Positions 34,791-47,272 of a stretch of DNA of 64,000 nt are shown here, piece after piece (the first letter of the stretch is position 1; every line of letters begins with the position of its first letter). A model generated the notes under the pieces. It saw only the letters and a program-made list of their open reading frames with translations, had not been told where the DNA came from and did not search any database. Origin of the DNA: Endomychus coccineus (Eukaryota; Arthropoda; Insecta; Coleoptera; Endomychidae); the NCBI GenBank assembly GCA_958510875.1, contig OY294068.1, positions 71,774,633 through 71,838,632 of the forward strand, in the 5' to 3' direction. Position numbers and translations under genes: made by a program.

Positions 34791-35559
34791 AGACAAATAG
34801 CTAGATTCACCGGTGTAAGTAAAACAGTTCTAGAATCCTTTCATAACGGAAATATAATTACGATAAATCAGTAAGCCCAGTGATTTACAATAAAAACGAT
34901 TCGAGTTTTGTGAAAAGTGAAACGGGAAATTAACTTATTGCCTTATACGAAGGTCCCTATAAAGTGATCAAAGACTGCACCCAAAGTGCTCATTGTTACA
35001 TAGTGTAATATTACAGTGCATTATATAGTTCTTCAGAAATGTTTTCATCTGAAATGTGTAGTTGTGAATTATCATATTATTACTGTTTTACATGTACGGG
35101 AACATGGGTTTAGAAGAACTTCACCCGGAATTTTCGTAACAACAAAATAATTTGTTTTTATTTTTTAAAAGAGAATTTTTTCCAAATTCCTGAGGGGGGT
35201 GTAGTGGTAGAATCAATGGTGAGTAATCAGGAGTAGGGCTATCGGAGTGTAATCGATATGAATTGATTATACGAATTAGACTGTATTAATTAAGACATCA
35301 ACAACTGTCCACCTATGTAGTTCCTACTCAATATCCTTATCACAGTGAACCAAGTAGTTCTATTAGTCTACAAAATCTCAACAATCACCATGAGTTGTTT
35401 TTCTACCATTTTTGACCAGTTCAAAATCTTCTAGCAACAGACCTACAAGCTAGATTACAGTTTACTCTTTTTATGCGCACTCAGTGAAACTTTGACCGTG
35501 ACTTTCTAAGCAATGTGCGATCTACCTTATTTACTGGTCAAGGAATTTTCAATAATCTT
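34791..35559. other. Non-coding stretch
   Basis: No gene or repeat is recognised. Confidence 0.35.
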
Positions 35560-36495
35560 CACGTAGCACTCAACGTCATTTTAAACGAGAATTCAAGATA
35601 CGTGTTTGGTGTTTCTGGGTCCAGTTGAGCCTCTTTCGAATTTGAACGGTGAATCGAATTCAGATCTCCTGAAGGACCATTTGATTGATTACTTACATGA
35701 TTTATCAACTTTTAAAACTCACGGCAGGAACTCATTTCATGCAAGCTAAGACTCCCGCTCATTTTGCTGTCCAAATACGGAACTATCTTGATCAAATTTT
35801 TCGGGTAGTCCGATAGGTCGTGAAAGTCTAATGTCTTGTCTATCCTAAATACCCTGAATTCAAACCCATGGATTTTTTCTTTCGGGGGTTGTTCCAGTTC
35901 TCATAGAGAAACTATAAACACCAGGGAAGAACTATGGCAGAGAGTTTTGAATGCTGCTGACTCATTTCCTAATAATAATCTTTACTTTAAAATAAGACAT
36001 CGTTTCAATAGTCGCGTTGTTAGATGTATAGATGTTCCAGGCAGACATTCTGAGCAGTTTTTGTAAGAGAGACATATTTTCGTTCACTGATGTTCACTAT
36101 TCTACTGTTTATTACAATTCTTAGTTATGAATAACCCTTGTGTTTGAAATTTCTAGATTATTTCAATAATTTCAACAGTGTTGGAAGTTTCGCAGCCAAA
36201 TATCTCGAGAACCATGAGAGATGGCGACTTCTATAAAGTAAACCTTTATTGTGTAAAACAAGTTTGGACATGAGTTTGTTACTAAAAATGAGATATCTTG
36301 AAGTATAAAAAAGTTCTGCCATTTTTGAAAGATTCAAACTACTGTATCTAGGGTCCTCTGTGAACTAGAACCATACTATACACATATTTCAATTCGCCGT
36401 CACAAAGAAACCCACATAACAACATTTTGTTTGGGTATTCACATTTATGAATGAATAAATGGAAAATTATTATATTTTAAATTTGACACCCTGTT
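35560..36495 (+). pseudogene. Second-family DUF4817 mariner/IS630 transposase fragment with 3' end
   Basis: Forward-strand pieces in more than one frame: LLKDHLIDYLHDL (about 35660), AKTPAHFAVQIRNYLDQIF (35746-35802, second-Asp region with the Asp lost), a decayed SPDLxPxDFFLWG block read as NSNPWIFSF (about 35858), and TREELWQRVLNAADSF (35914-35961). The last frame ends DVPGRHSEQFL before TAA. The element 3' end may be GACACCCTG near 36495. It is clearly related to, but distinct from, the mariner at 6.8 and 14.2 kb. Confidence 0.6.
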
Positions 36496-37075
36496 CTCTT
36501 TAACTATCAACTTTTGGTCTGAGGTAAGTTTGGTTAAATCACAATATTTTTACATTAGGACTGTTGATTTTTGACCCATTACTTCGGGATCATTCTTTAT
36601 ATGGTTAATAAACTGACACTGCTCTTCCGAAAGATAATTTTCGTTTGACCATAGTCAACAACATTCAACTGAATGTTCTTCCTGAAGATCATTCTCATAT
36701 CCTCACTATCATAGTTAGGATAGATAAGTATCATGAATAGTTATGACAGGTAATTTGAATTTATTGTTTATAAACAATTTTTTTAATATTTGGAAGCAAT
36801 TAAATCTTACCAATTTGTAAATCGTTCAATGGTCACTTAAATTAACAATACACTCATTAGGTTTTCCTTCTTTGATAATTATTATTATCAAGACATACAA
36901 TCGAAGAGTAGAGAATATTACTATTCCATGATGCTCATAACAAAGTGTGATAATACTATTATCTGGAAAACATATTGATGAAAATTATTAAATTAAATTA
37001 GATTCAGATTGGAGTGAATAACTAATAGTTCTGTCTGATGTGTGAAAAACATCTAAAATTTTATAGATCTCACGA
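36496..37075. other. Non-coding stretch with a dispersed block
   Basis: A block at about 36930-37020 (ATGATGCTCATAACAAAGTG) recurs at 39230-39340. Nothing codes. Confidence 0.4.
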
Positions 37076-38870
37076 ACATGCAAACTTCTTTTTGCATCGT
37101 GTTCAAGATGGCTTACACATCAGAAGGGTGCTTTATTACTATTAATAAACAATGAAAAACAATTTTCTTTTAACAAAACAACTTTGATAACAAATGGAAT
37201 ATCTCGTGCTCTTTTGATCAAAAGTTTCTGAAATTTGGTTTCAAGTGGTTTTTTAGTCTGATGAACCAGAATCTTAAGTCGGGAAATAAAAAATTCGGCC
37301 CGTTTGCTGGAAGACCTGGAGAATTTTACCAAACCTTAGCAACAAATAACATTTCTCCTCGGAGTTGATACTGAAATGATAAGATGCCGTGAATTTCGGA
37401 AAACTCTGGAAAATGAAAATTGACCATTTCTACACCACATTACTTATTTTGTTTTTCGAAAAATTTTAGTCAGTGTTATTGGAATAATGTGGTATTGTGA
37501 TGGTTCTCGGTACAAATTCCACTTAAAGAAGGAAAATTTTGGAAAATAGGTGGAAAATTGCGTATTATCATAAAATCAAACCTGACAACAGTTTCCAGGA
37601 AAACTCTGTGAAATGTGAATTTACCATTTCTACACGACCAACTTTCAATTATTTTGTTTTGATAAAATTTTAGTCAGTGTTATTAGAATAATAAGGTACC
37701 GTGTTGATTCTCAGTACAAATTTTACTAAAAGGAGGAAAATTCTGGGAATTGGTAGAAAAATGCATCGTCTTCTTTCATATTAATGTCTCGGTCCTCGTC
37801 CAACATGTCAAAATATAGGTTTTCATGGTCGCTGAGTATTATTTTATGGTTATAAAATGAAAAGCAGCTATATAGATTTTCTGGAAAACTCAGAAAAATT
37901 GAGATATGACATATATACACAACAATCTTTAATTGTTATTTTGTTTTCCGAAAAATTGTAAACAATTATAATTATTAAAAATTTCAAGTATGTATATACA
38001 GTACCTCTCTCAAAGCAGGTGAGAGAAGAGTATGGACAGTAAGTAGTCTTTGAGGCATCAATGATGGTGTAGCGTACGTGTACCATATAGACTCTATACT
38101 CAAGATATCTATGACGTGAACAAATTAACGCATAGGGATAACAAAGCAGCAAAAGATAAAATTATGTGAAATAAATTAACGTGTATGTGCATTCGAAAAA
38201 AAATTAACTGAGTAACTTGAAAACCTAATTCACAACAAAATGAACATCTCGTGGGCTTGTGGTGAATTCAAGATTCAAGATTATTCTCTCAAAAAAGTTG
38301 ATGTTGATATGAAAGAGGAGACTATTTTATATATAATACCATCAATATTTATAAGTATAGATTTTTCATTACAATTCAAAAAAGTTTAGTCAATTTTTCA
38401 TTTTCCGGAGAACTATAGTTACTTTTGATTTTATAACCATAAAATAATACTCAGCGACCACAAAAACCTATAACTTAAAACATTGGATAAGGATCAAGAT
38501 ATGAATATGAAGGAAAATCGACGCAATTTTCCACCAATTTCCCGGAATTTTCCTTATTTTAGCGGAAATTGTACCGAGACATATCACGCGGCATCTTATT
38601 ATTTCATTATCTGAGTTCGAGAAGCAATTTTATTTGTTGCTAAGATTGGGTACAATTTTCCGCATTTTCCTCAAACGGGCCGGATTTCCTATTTTCCACT
38701 TTAGATTTGTGTTCAGCGGACCAAAAAACCACACGATACAGATTCAGAAGCTTTGGATTGAATCATCCCGAGACATTCCATTTGTTAATTGAAAATGAAT
38801 TTTCAATGTTCATTAATAGTAAAATCACGAGCACTACTTTCTTTTTTGACTAGCAATGTGTAAGCGATCC
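37076..38870. repeat. 1.8-kb foldback element
   Basis: GTTCAAGATGGCTTACACAT near the left end is inverted near the right end (ATGTGTAAGCGATCCTGAAC, about 38857-38876). Inner landmarks also pair: AACAAATGGAATATCTCG with CGAGACATTCCATTTGTTA, CGGCCCGTTTG with CAAACGGGCCG, and CATGGTCGCTGAGTATTATT with AATAATACTCAGCGACC. An inner block with TTTTAGTCAGTGTTATT is repeated at 37470 and 37668. The left-end sequence recurs alone at 53700. Confidence 0.7.
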
Positions 38871-38929
38871 TGAACATGACGAAAAAAGGAATTTTGCATT
38901 TACATGCGTTCTATAGAATTTTAGTGATG

Positions 38930-39620
38930 ACCAATACCTTTCCACAGTTTTGACTGGACTGAAATTAAGCGAAACAAAAAGAAAACTAGTCGGCAATGTC
39001 AAAGTATCAACAAAATTACTAAATGCACATGTCATAATTGTTTTTGAACACATTGAGGGATAACGCACATAAAACTGATGGGGGTACATTTTCTACTATG
39101 TGGACACACTATTTGAAAAGTAAAGTTGGAGTTGGGTGGTCTTGAGATTTTCCTTTCACAGTTTTTGTTCATGCACTCACATGTGATGTATGTGAAAGCT
39201 ATGTAGTAGTGGAATACAAGTGTCCAAAAGTCCATGAATACTCATAAACTCATAACGAAGTGTAATAAATATTATTATCTGAAGTATATATTGATATAAA
39301 TTAGGTTGAATTAAATCGAGATTGCTGTGAATAACATATGAAGCCAAAGATAAAAACAAAACTGGTAGGTCGAACCAAAATATTAACACAATTACTGAGT
39401 GTACAGGTCATAATAATTGTTTTTGAACACATGAAGGGATGATTCACATGAAACTGGTGCGGGTAGTTTTTTCCACTCTGAACACACTTTTGAAAGGAAA
39501 TGTTGGCGTTTGGGTGCCTTGAAATGTTTCTTTTGCAGTTTTTGTTCATGGTCTCACACGTGATTGCTGTTTAAGGTATATAGTAGTGTAATATCAGAGT
39601 CAAAAAGTTCATGGAGTTAA
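38930..39620. repeat. Tandem duplication, 377-bp period
   Basis: CAGTTTTTGTTCATG recurs at 39159 and 39536 inside long similar blocks (for example TTGTTTTTGAACACAT, then an ATGA(A/T)GGATAA-like stretch). The reverse frames MNKNCERKISR and MNKNCKRNISR are parallel, but no family is recognised. Confidence 0.6.
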
Positions 39621-40045
39621 GTTGCAATGAAATTGTTTAAAGAATAAGGTTTTGTGCGCTTTTCTCTAGTCCAGTAATTCGGGAAATGGAATCAGTTACT
39701 ATAGGATTGAAAGCATCCCACATTATGTTGGTATCTGGTTGACTAAGCTATAGAGTTTAGAAGTAAGGACAACATGATCCGACTTTCCCCAGTGGAGAAT
39801 GATATTCCAGGTAGGTAAGTAGATACGGGTCATTCACAAGTAATAGATCTGGAAGCGATGGTAATTGATTTGTATGAAATCGATTGCATTCTGTGACTGA
39901 GTTGTTAATGGTAGATAACATTTCGGCAAAGCATGCCTCAGAGCTTATAGAAGGAATCATATCTAAACACCAATTAATATTTGTGAGATTGGAGTCACGA
40001 GCATTGATAACGTTTGGTTGAGAAGAAAATAATGGAGCAATATGT
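39621..40045. other. Non-coding stretch
   Basis: A reverse-strand 67-codon frame (39757-39960) lies just downstream of the open frame at 40046-40543 and may be part of the same unknown relic. Otherwise nothing is seen. Confidence 0.3.
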
Positions 40046-40543
40046 TCAAATAGGATTGTGGCAAGAGCCTAGACGCGGTATGGAGACTAAAGAATTAGCG
40101 GTGAGATTAGCTACGAATTTCAGAGTTCCGAGAACAAGATGCCTGTCAGTTTCAGAAACGGAGTCTGTCAGGCTGACTGGTTCAGGAATCCAACGATAAT
40201 TGAGTTTCACGCTTTTTTTTATACGTTGCACTGCTTCGAGAGTTGTTTGTTCTGCAATGAGACTACTAGTTTCAGTTTGTTTGGATTTTAGAATAACAAG
40301 TTCCTGTTCCATGCTGGGCGCTTTGACTGTTAGTGTTCCTACATCATCTATCAATATGGTGTGTGCCCTTGAGAGGCTCTCTAGAACACAGGAACAACCC
40401 TTAGTAGGAGCGACAAGTTCCTTTTCTAATTTTAAATGTTGAGGTAGACTAACTAAAGTTTCATTTTTCCATTTCCTTCTAAATACTGACTTAGAATAAT
40501 CAATGTATGCTTGCTTATTGGTGATAATTAGCTTCGAACAAAC
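40046..40543 (-). CDS. Open reverse-strand frame of about 165 codons, unrecognised
   Basis: The frame is open from about 40543 (after a TGA) to the stop at 40046. It reads, among others, KQAYIDYSKSVFRRKWKNE, APTKGCSCVLESLSRAHTIL, LKSKQTETSSLIAEQTTLEA and KLNYRWIPEPVSL. An ATG is not obvious at its upstream end, so it is probably an exon or a transposon gene fragment. Codon use is not repetitive and the length is unusual for chance in AT-rich DNA. I do not recognise the family. A retroelement structural protein or a host exon are both possible. Confidence 0.35.
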   Translation of the reverse strand, partial: VCSKLIITNKQAYIDYSKSVFRRKWKNETLVSLPQHLKLEKELVAPTKGCSCVLESLSRAHTILIDDVGTLTVKAPSMEQELVILKSKQTETSSLIAEQTTLEAVQRIKKSVKLNYRWIPEPVSLTDSVSETDRHLVLGTLKFVANLTANSLVSIPRLGSCHNPI

Positions 40544-40719
40544 AGCTCATAGTGTGAGCATAGTAGTAGTAGTCGACTAGTGTATACAATATAGTTAGGA
40601 CAAAATGCATGCTTGAATTTAAATTTGGAGCTTGAAGGTAGCAATTCGTAATATAGGTGTGATAAAATATTAGGTACTTATAGCTAATTTGATCTTCAAT
40701 GACACTAATCACCTTTAAA

Positions 40720-40875
40720 TAAGAAATAATCACCCTTATCCACTAAAAATACTGGTAAAATACTGAAAACCTTTCGGGTATCAAGTAATCATCATCATGA
40801 TGATGGTTACTTGGTAGCCGAGAGGTCCTCAGTTCTTCAACAATATTTCCAGTGGATAAGAGTGATTATTTCTTA
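40720..40875. repeat. 156-bp near-perfect palindrome
   Basis: The outer arms TAAGAAATAATCACCCTTATCCAC and its inverse meet at the self-complementary core ATCATCATGATGAT (centre 40797/40798). Mismatches are scattered in the middle of the arms. It can form a hairpin of about 75 bp. Confidence 0.75.
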
Positions 40876-41949
40876 TCTATAGTGTTATAGAGACTCCTCA
40901 ATGAGTTACTTTCATAAGAATCACATCACAATTAGGAGAAGTATGATTCCATATTCAGAGTAATCGTAGCAAGCAGCACATAAACCATAGAATATACTTG
41001 CAGTTCACTCCAATTGCTTCTTGGTTGAAGGAATTATTGAGTAATATGAATCAAACTAAGGTGACCACCTGACGTGATTGAACAACGTTCGACTAGATAT
41101 CCTGGCAGGACCGCCATGCAATATCCAGATTCTTGGGGTTCGCTAGAGATGGCTGATGGGTCGTCAAGGAGGAGCAAATGCTCGGTTCAATTCATTTATT
41201 TCAACCCATGCACAGGCTGCAACAACATGTTGTACCCTCAGACTGAACAAATCGGGTAGACTCAGTATATAGTTTCTACAATTATCCGATTAAGCTGAAG
41301 TATAGATTATAACAAGTCTGTATGTGAGCAAAAGATAATTTAGTTGAATTGAGACAGAAACGTGCTGCAAGATCAAGTTTTAACTACAATATTGTTAATT
41401 CTAAATTAGGAGGTGAGGTATTAATCGTCAATACACCTGAAAATACGCAAGAACCACACTATGAAAATTCCTTTCTGATTATGGACGCATATGCTCATAA
41501 GAATTGAAGATAAGTTGATAGAAATTCATAAGCATATTTAAGATGTATTACGAATGACAAATGACATTTTAACGGAAAATCGGAAAATGAGAAAATAGCC
41601 CCTCCCATTTCATCTTTTTGGGAAAGGTGTGATACACTAGTGAGGGAAGTTCTGTCATTATTTATACAATCAAACAAACTAGTAGTTTTTCTATTTTTTG
41701 ATAACAATAGCATCTGTTCCATATTGAAACAATATCGAACTATAAACTTGTATTAGGTGATGCATAAACACTCAGAGAAATGCTGAGTAGAGAGCCTCAC
41801 TCTAATTGATATAACTTGCAAGTCAGGGCAAGGTAATGAACATATAAATAATCATTGACTAATGTTTATTTATATGTTTATTAGATCATTATTGAATGAT
41901 CTATGAACCTATAAGGAGGAGATTATTAGATATAAAATAATCAACCAAT
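40876..41949. other. Non-coding stretch
   Basis: No convincing gene. Short ORFs are not supported by motifs. Confidence 0.35.
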
Positions 41950-43390
41950 ATGGGGACAGACGAAATTCCACCTGTCTTTCTCAAGGAATGTGCGCCTGAA
42001 TTGACCCCAGTTTTCTGCAGGTTGTTTAGCTTTTCATACAAACTCGGTGTGTTCCCTTCCAACAACCAATTACTAGAGAGGGAAAGAAGACCCTTCCTAA
42101 TAATTATAGACCCATTATCTGTGATCTCTAAAGTGATGAAGAAAGCAATCAATATCGAGCTCATGAAATATGGCTTTCGTCAACAGAGATAAACGGGAGA
42201 CCTGCTTGCCTACGTAACACATGTATGGAAGAAATCTATTGAAAAACATGAGGAATCTCTAGCTGTATTATTGAATATCTTCGAAGCCTTTGGCCAAGTC
42301 TGGTACCTAAACCTTCTTGGGAAACTTCCGACATATGGTTTGCCGCCTCAACTTTGTCGCTTACTATCGAGTTTTCTCAGACAGATCACTCCATGTGGTG
42401 GTTGACGGAGTATCCTCTGATGAGATGGCTATAAACGCTGGTGTTCCACAGGGCTCTATTTTGATATCAACTTTGTTTTCGCTCCATATAAACTCGTTGT
42501 GACCACCTGTCTCGCTCACAACTTTGCAGATGATGGTACTCTTCATACCGCTTTCTCATCTAGAGCTTCTACACCTTCCGGAGAAGTCAGAGGGGCGAGA
42601 CAGAGACAGGGTGACGCAATAAATGGAGAACTGGTAAAGATTTTGAAATGTGGATTTGATAATCTAGTAGAATTTAATGTAACCAAAACTCAAGTTTGCT
42701 ACTTCTCCAGGAGGGCGGATCCCACAATCCCTAATTTGATGATGTCAGGTACAACTATTTCTATGAAGTCTTCCATATTCATGCACCACCAATAGCACCC
42801 TATCATGAGATAATCATTGCGAAAACCGCTTCACAAAAAGCTTGTTTTCTATTCCGTGCCAGGAGCTATTTTACATCCCAGCAGCTCCTCATAATCTACA
42901 AAACACAGTACGACCTATCCTGGAATACTATTCACATGTTTGGGGTTCGGCTCCCAAACATACGCTGAAGCTGTTTGATTCTATCCAGACGAGGGCTATT
43001 CGTTTTATCGAGGATGTCATACTTACATGTGCATTGACCTCTCTGGAACATTGTAGAAAGGTGGGAGATATCTCCTTTTTCAATAGATATTCCTATAGTT
43101 GATGTTTTCAAGAAATCTCGTCTGTTGTTCTAATACGGGAGATTTCAGATAGGCGGACTACACTAGCTCAAACTAGTCACCCCTTCACTGTCAAGCTCGA
43201 GACCTGCCGAACTTCTTCCTTCCAGAACTAGTTTATCGAACAGCGAAGTTGTGGAACTCTCTATCTAGTGAGGTCTTTCCCCATGCCTATAGCCTTCAAA
43301 CCTTCAAGAAAAATACAGAAACTCTCCCTACATTTTACTGCCGGCTCACCCGATGTTCTTCGAACATTATAGGTTTCTCTGTAGTGTGGT
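41950..43390 (+). pseudogene. LINE reverse transcriptase, several frameshifts
   Basis: In order: GTDEIPPVFLKECAPELTPV (41953), a deletion of the next RT block, VISKVMKKAINIELMKYGFR, then LGKLPTYGLPPQLCRLL, SDRSLHVVVDGVSSDEMAIN, AGVPQGSILISTLFSLHINS (42440), NFADDGTLHTAFSSRA (FADD active site, about 42520), GFDNLVEFNVTKTQVCYFSR, RPILEYYSHVWGSAPKHTL and FIERTAKLWNSLSSEVFPH. The C-terminal end is near 43390. It is an APE-type LINE relic. The copy at 25960-27010 is a sister. Confidence 0.75.
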
Positions 43391-44029
43391 CAAAGTAAAA
43401 AAAATCATAGTATTTAGTTGCTATCGATGCATCCATATTCAATCAGTGATATTGATAAGTAATAGTATCAATAAGTAATGTATATATAATCTGTGTGTTT
43501 TCATGATGGTACTTCAGATATTGTTGCTACCTGTGTAAGTGTTACAATAAACGAATTGAACCAATCATGGTATACTTTCTCTCGAAGACCCAGTCATCTC
43601 TAAGGAACCCTTACAACCTGAATATCACAAGGAGATGATCTTAAATATTCCTCGTTGGATATTACCTTCGACCGTACTTCGAGATTTATTGGTGAAATTT
43701 TCACTCCAAACTATATGTATTTGAGATATATAAACCATTTAAAACGAATCTGTCATAAATTATTATTATTATTATTTCAAAATGGTATTTCGCAGCTAGC
43801 TGAAAACTTAGAAAGATATAAATATATTTTACTTTTGATATTTTAAGTTGCAAATTGATTTTGTCAAATTTGACATAATTGGAGAAAACTCTTTTACTCA
43901 CAAATTTGTTATTCTATCTCTTTTGATTAATATGGAGTTAAGCTTCACACAACCTGAAAAGAACCGTTATCATACTATTACCCATGATAAAAAATTTACA
44001 GGATGACATGAACTATAGACCTATTAAAA
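43391..44029. other. Non-coding stretch, probably LINE 3' UTR and flank
   Basis: Nothing recognised apart from AT-rich sequence. Confidence 0.35.
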
Positions 44030-44530
44030 TTATAATCACAATGTCTGTACGATGCAATCAAGTTGTTGGTCGCGAGTTTGTTGTGTGACTTGCGTAGCGC
44101 TTTTGATTGTGGAAATTTTAAGTTTTGGCCGACAAACCGGAAGATATGGGCATATGCAATGACTTTATGCATCTTATCATATCTTTTCATTCTGACAGAA
44201 AGATTCGAGTTAAAGTTTTTCTATTGGAACAGAAATAAATATATGTGTACCTCAAAGCTCTGTGTTGAGACCGTTACTATTCATACTTTTCATTAATGAT
44301 CTCTTTGTACTTTTAGAACAAGGCAATATAAAAATTGTGGATATTCTAATGACATAGCAATAGTCGCCACACCCGAGAGCCTCGTAAAACTTGAATTGAT
44401 CATTCTCGAAATCTGTCACACATTTCAGAGGTGGTGTTGGTGCAATAAGCAAATACTCAATTTGAAAATAAGCTGAATGTTCACTTTTTAATAAAAGTGC
44501 TACGAGTGAATTATCTACATACATATTCAA
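44030..44530 (+). pseudogene. LINE reverse transcriptase short fragment
   Basis: Shifting frames give DLRSAFDCGNFKFW (motif A region), MGICNDFMHLIISF, SDRKIRVKVF, a decayed PQSSVLRPLLFILFINDLFV-like stretch (about 44255-44312), YSNDIAIVATPESLV (YADD degraded to YSND) and a final CNKQILNLK. It is dead. Confidence 0.55.
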
Positions 44531-44899
44531 GGCAATGATATTAAATCAATCAGAGATAGTGAAGAACTATTTATTTCATGGGAATCCATTTTAATAAAAT
44601 GAAATAAAACAATTTTTTGTCTAATTTCCACAAGATATTTTATTTTTTAATGAACACGACCGGTTTCGACTTTTACATCATTATCAAGTGAATGTAGAAA
44701 CAACAGTAGATTCATTCATACATAAAGCTTACAGATTCAGTAATGAGAAGCGATTAAGGTTCAATTGGCTATTAAGTGTATCGATTATATTGAATTCTGG
44801 GTTCTACACAATTTGTTAATCTCCGAACTTTCCAACAGATGGATATTTTAGTTACGTTGGCAAATTATCAAACAGTATAAGCAACTATTTTTCAAAATT

Positions 44900-45250
44900 C
44901 AGTATAACCACATCTTCTTCAAGCGGCTTCAATCTGAGCAAATTACTATTTAAAGCCAAAGAAAAAACAGACAAATACAAAAAATCCGGTATCTACAAGA
45001 TTGAATGTGGTGAGTGTCCAATAGCCTATGTTGGGCAGACGGGTCCAATTTCGAATCACGTTTCAAAGAACATATTTCTTTCGATAGTAAGTCATCAATC
45101 TTCGAACCTATTAATATTTCAAATCATAAAATAACAATAGATAATGTCAACATCCTTCATACTTGAAATAAAGGCAAGTCAACAAATATGTTGGAAAGTT
45201 TGGAGATTAACAAACTGTGTAGAAGGGCGGCATCAAACTCGGCACATCGT
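44900..45250 (+). pseudogene. Penelope GIY-YIG domain fragment
   Basis: The frame reads KKSGIYKIECGECPIAYVGQ with GIY and YVG motifs. After a one-base shift it continues FKEHISFDSKSSIF, SNHKITIDNVNILHT, then NMLESLEINKLCRRAASNS. It is a different family from the Penelope fragments in the OBP introns (YVGQTG versus CIGQTE). Confidence 0.7.
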
Positions 45251-47070
45251 AATCTTTCAACCCTAATGCATTTTAAATTATATTTTTACAGCTACAAACT
45301 CGGCATAAAGTTGTTACAGGTACCTACCTAACTATATTTTGTTCTATAGGTATATCAGTTTTCATAAAAACATAGTCATTTCTAGTGTAAAGTTGGTGGC
45401 CTATGTACTCATAAATTTGAAAAAGTGTAAAAATGGCGAAAATAAATCATAGTAATTTTTCGTATTTAAGTGAAATGTTCAGTCAAAGAGGAAAACTTCT
45501 CTTAGTTAACGAGAACTATAAGTTCAAAGAACACAACAGAAAATAAGCTTCAAGAGAAACTAAGTGGAAGTGCATCAAAGATAAATGTAAAGCAAATTTT
45601 CATACTTTAGGTAAATCAAAAAGTCGAGTTATCTCAAACCTGAGTGTTATCATAATCATGAACCAGAACTAACAAATGTGTTGCGAAGACAAGCTTTAAG
45701 TCATTGTTTGGAGAGAAAAGCCGAAAGTGATATAACAGAAAAACCTTCCAAAACGATTAGAATGGAGCTAGCTAAAAATGATGTGTCTTCAAACAATTTG
45801 ACAATAAGTGATCTACAATGTGCTAGAAGAAACATTTACACTGCACGTCGAAAATTGTTGCCAGCTTTGCCAAAATCACTATCGGCGGTTCATGAAGCTT
45901 TGAATGAACTTCAACCAAAAACCAACAGAGATGAAGACTTCCTAATTGTTAAACGATTTACCTATCCGAAAATTTAGTGATGTTTAGCTATAAAAGTAAT
46001 TTAAAGTTTTCATGTGAATCAAAAATTATTTATATGGACGATACATTTTCTTACTCCACAAAATATTCGACACAAATTTTTACGATACATGTTTTTTTTT
46101 AACGGCCATTATATACCATCAGTTCCTTGTTTATTGAAAGACAAAAGTGAAAAAACATATATGTTTTGCATATCAAAAATTAAAGAGTATTGTGAAAATA
46201 TAAAAGTCAAATTTGTACCAGAAGAAATAGTAGTAGATTTTGAGATATCTATTCATAATGCAGTGTTAGAAATTTATCCAAATGCTGAAATTACTGGGTG
46301 TCGATTCCACTTAGCTCAAGCATGGTACAGGGAAATTCAAAATCTAGGTTTATCAAAAGAATGCCAAGACAAAAATTCTGAGATTGGGAAGTGGCTCCAT
46401 TATTGTGTTGGTCTTTTATTTTTGGAACCAAAGGACGTTGACGATTTTAATTTTTTTTGAGCTCTACGAAGTTAAGCCAGTAGATGAAAGACTTGAAAAA
46501 TTTTCTGATTACTTTCTCGAAAATTATTTGACACATAATTCAAAATTTCCATCACATATAAGGGCTGATGCCTCTGCTGCATTAAATAAAACAACCACTG
46601 CTTGTGAATCGTTTCATTCCCATTTCAATGCATCCATGTACCAAACGCATCCTTCTTTATTTATTTTTGTAGACGCACTTCTTGAAGTACAAACTGAAAT
46701 CTATATAAAATGCAACAGTGTTAACGAAATTCATGAATTTGAAAATATAACAACTAAGAAATGTCATAATTTTGTTAATTCTAAAATTATAGAATATAAA
46801 AATAGTAAGTTGTCCAAACTGCAATATGTTAAAATAATATCGCATCATTATGCAATTAATTGAAACAGTACAGTCTAAATATAATTTTGAATATGTTCTT
46901 CCTATGTACCCTATATGTATTATGATGTACATTTTGAATTAATAATTTTTGTATTAATATAACATCAATCTATTTCTTGCAAGCACATTTTAAAAGTGAA
47001 TATTTTGATCTCTGTGCCGAGCTTGACTATTTTTATTCAGTATACCTGAAACATGTGCCGAGTTCGTATT
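45236..47070. mobile_element. MULE with doubled terminal motif
   Basis: AAACTCGGCACAT (about 45237) is inverted as ATGTGCCGAGTTC (about 47054-47067). A second pair, AAACTCGGCATA (45295) and CTGTGCCGAGCTT (47013), sits inside the first. No target duplication was identified. Confidence 0.6.
45433..46863 (+). pseudogene. FLYWCH zinc-finger MULE transposase, frameshifted
   Basis: It starts MAKINHSNFSYLSEMFSQRG. A FLYWCH finger follows: KLLLVNENYKFKEHN, an in-frame TAA at 45544, WKCIKDKCKANFHTL (WxCx4C), then after a frame change CYHNHEPE (HxH). The middle domain is NVLRRQALSHCLERKAESDI to DFLIV. The MULE catalytic core has YMDDTFSYS (first Asp, where DGTF is usual), GHYIPSVPCLLKDKSEKTY, VVDFEISIHNAV (second Asp) and GCRFHLAQAWYREIQ. 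One base too many in a T-run near 46449 causes another shift. The tail SFHSHFNASMYQTHPSLFIF fits the family. Ancestral length would be about 450-500 residues. It is now inactive. Confidence 0.75.
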
Positions 47071-47272
47071 ACCCCTTGTAAAAACCAGGAATGCAGTACA
47101 ATTGGATCTTAATACCACACCATTGTGTAAATCCCATCTGTAAATATATGAATAAATCTACCTGTTGTTTCTATATTTACTTGATGATGATGTACTTGTC
47201 GAAACCGATCGTGTTTATTGAAAAATAAAATCTCTTGTGGAGATTAGACAGAAATTTGTTTTATTTAATATT

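Larger units (their letters stand above)
44591..47272. mobile_element. Penelope-like element bounded by ~115-bp inverted repeats
   Basis: The left block (44591-44710) with TGTCTAATTTCCACAAGA, AACACGACCGGTTTCGAC and GTAGAAACAACAG reappears inverted at 47155-47272 (CTGTTGTTTCTA, GTCGAAACCGATCGTGTT, TCTTGTGGAGATTAGACA). A GIY-YIG fragment lies inside. Inverted terminal copies are a known arrangement in Penelope-like elements. A MULE (45236-47070) interrupts it. Confidence 0.65.
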
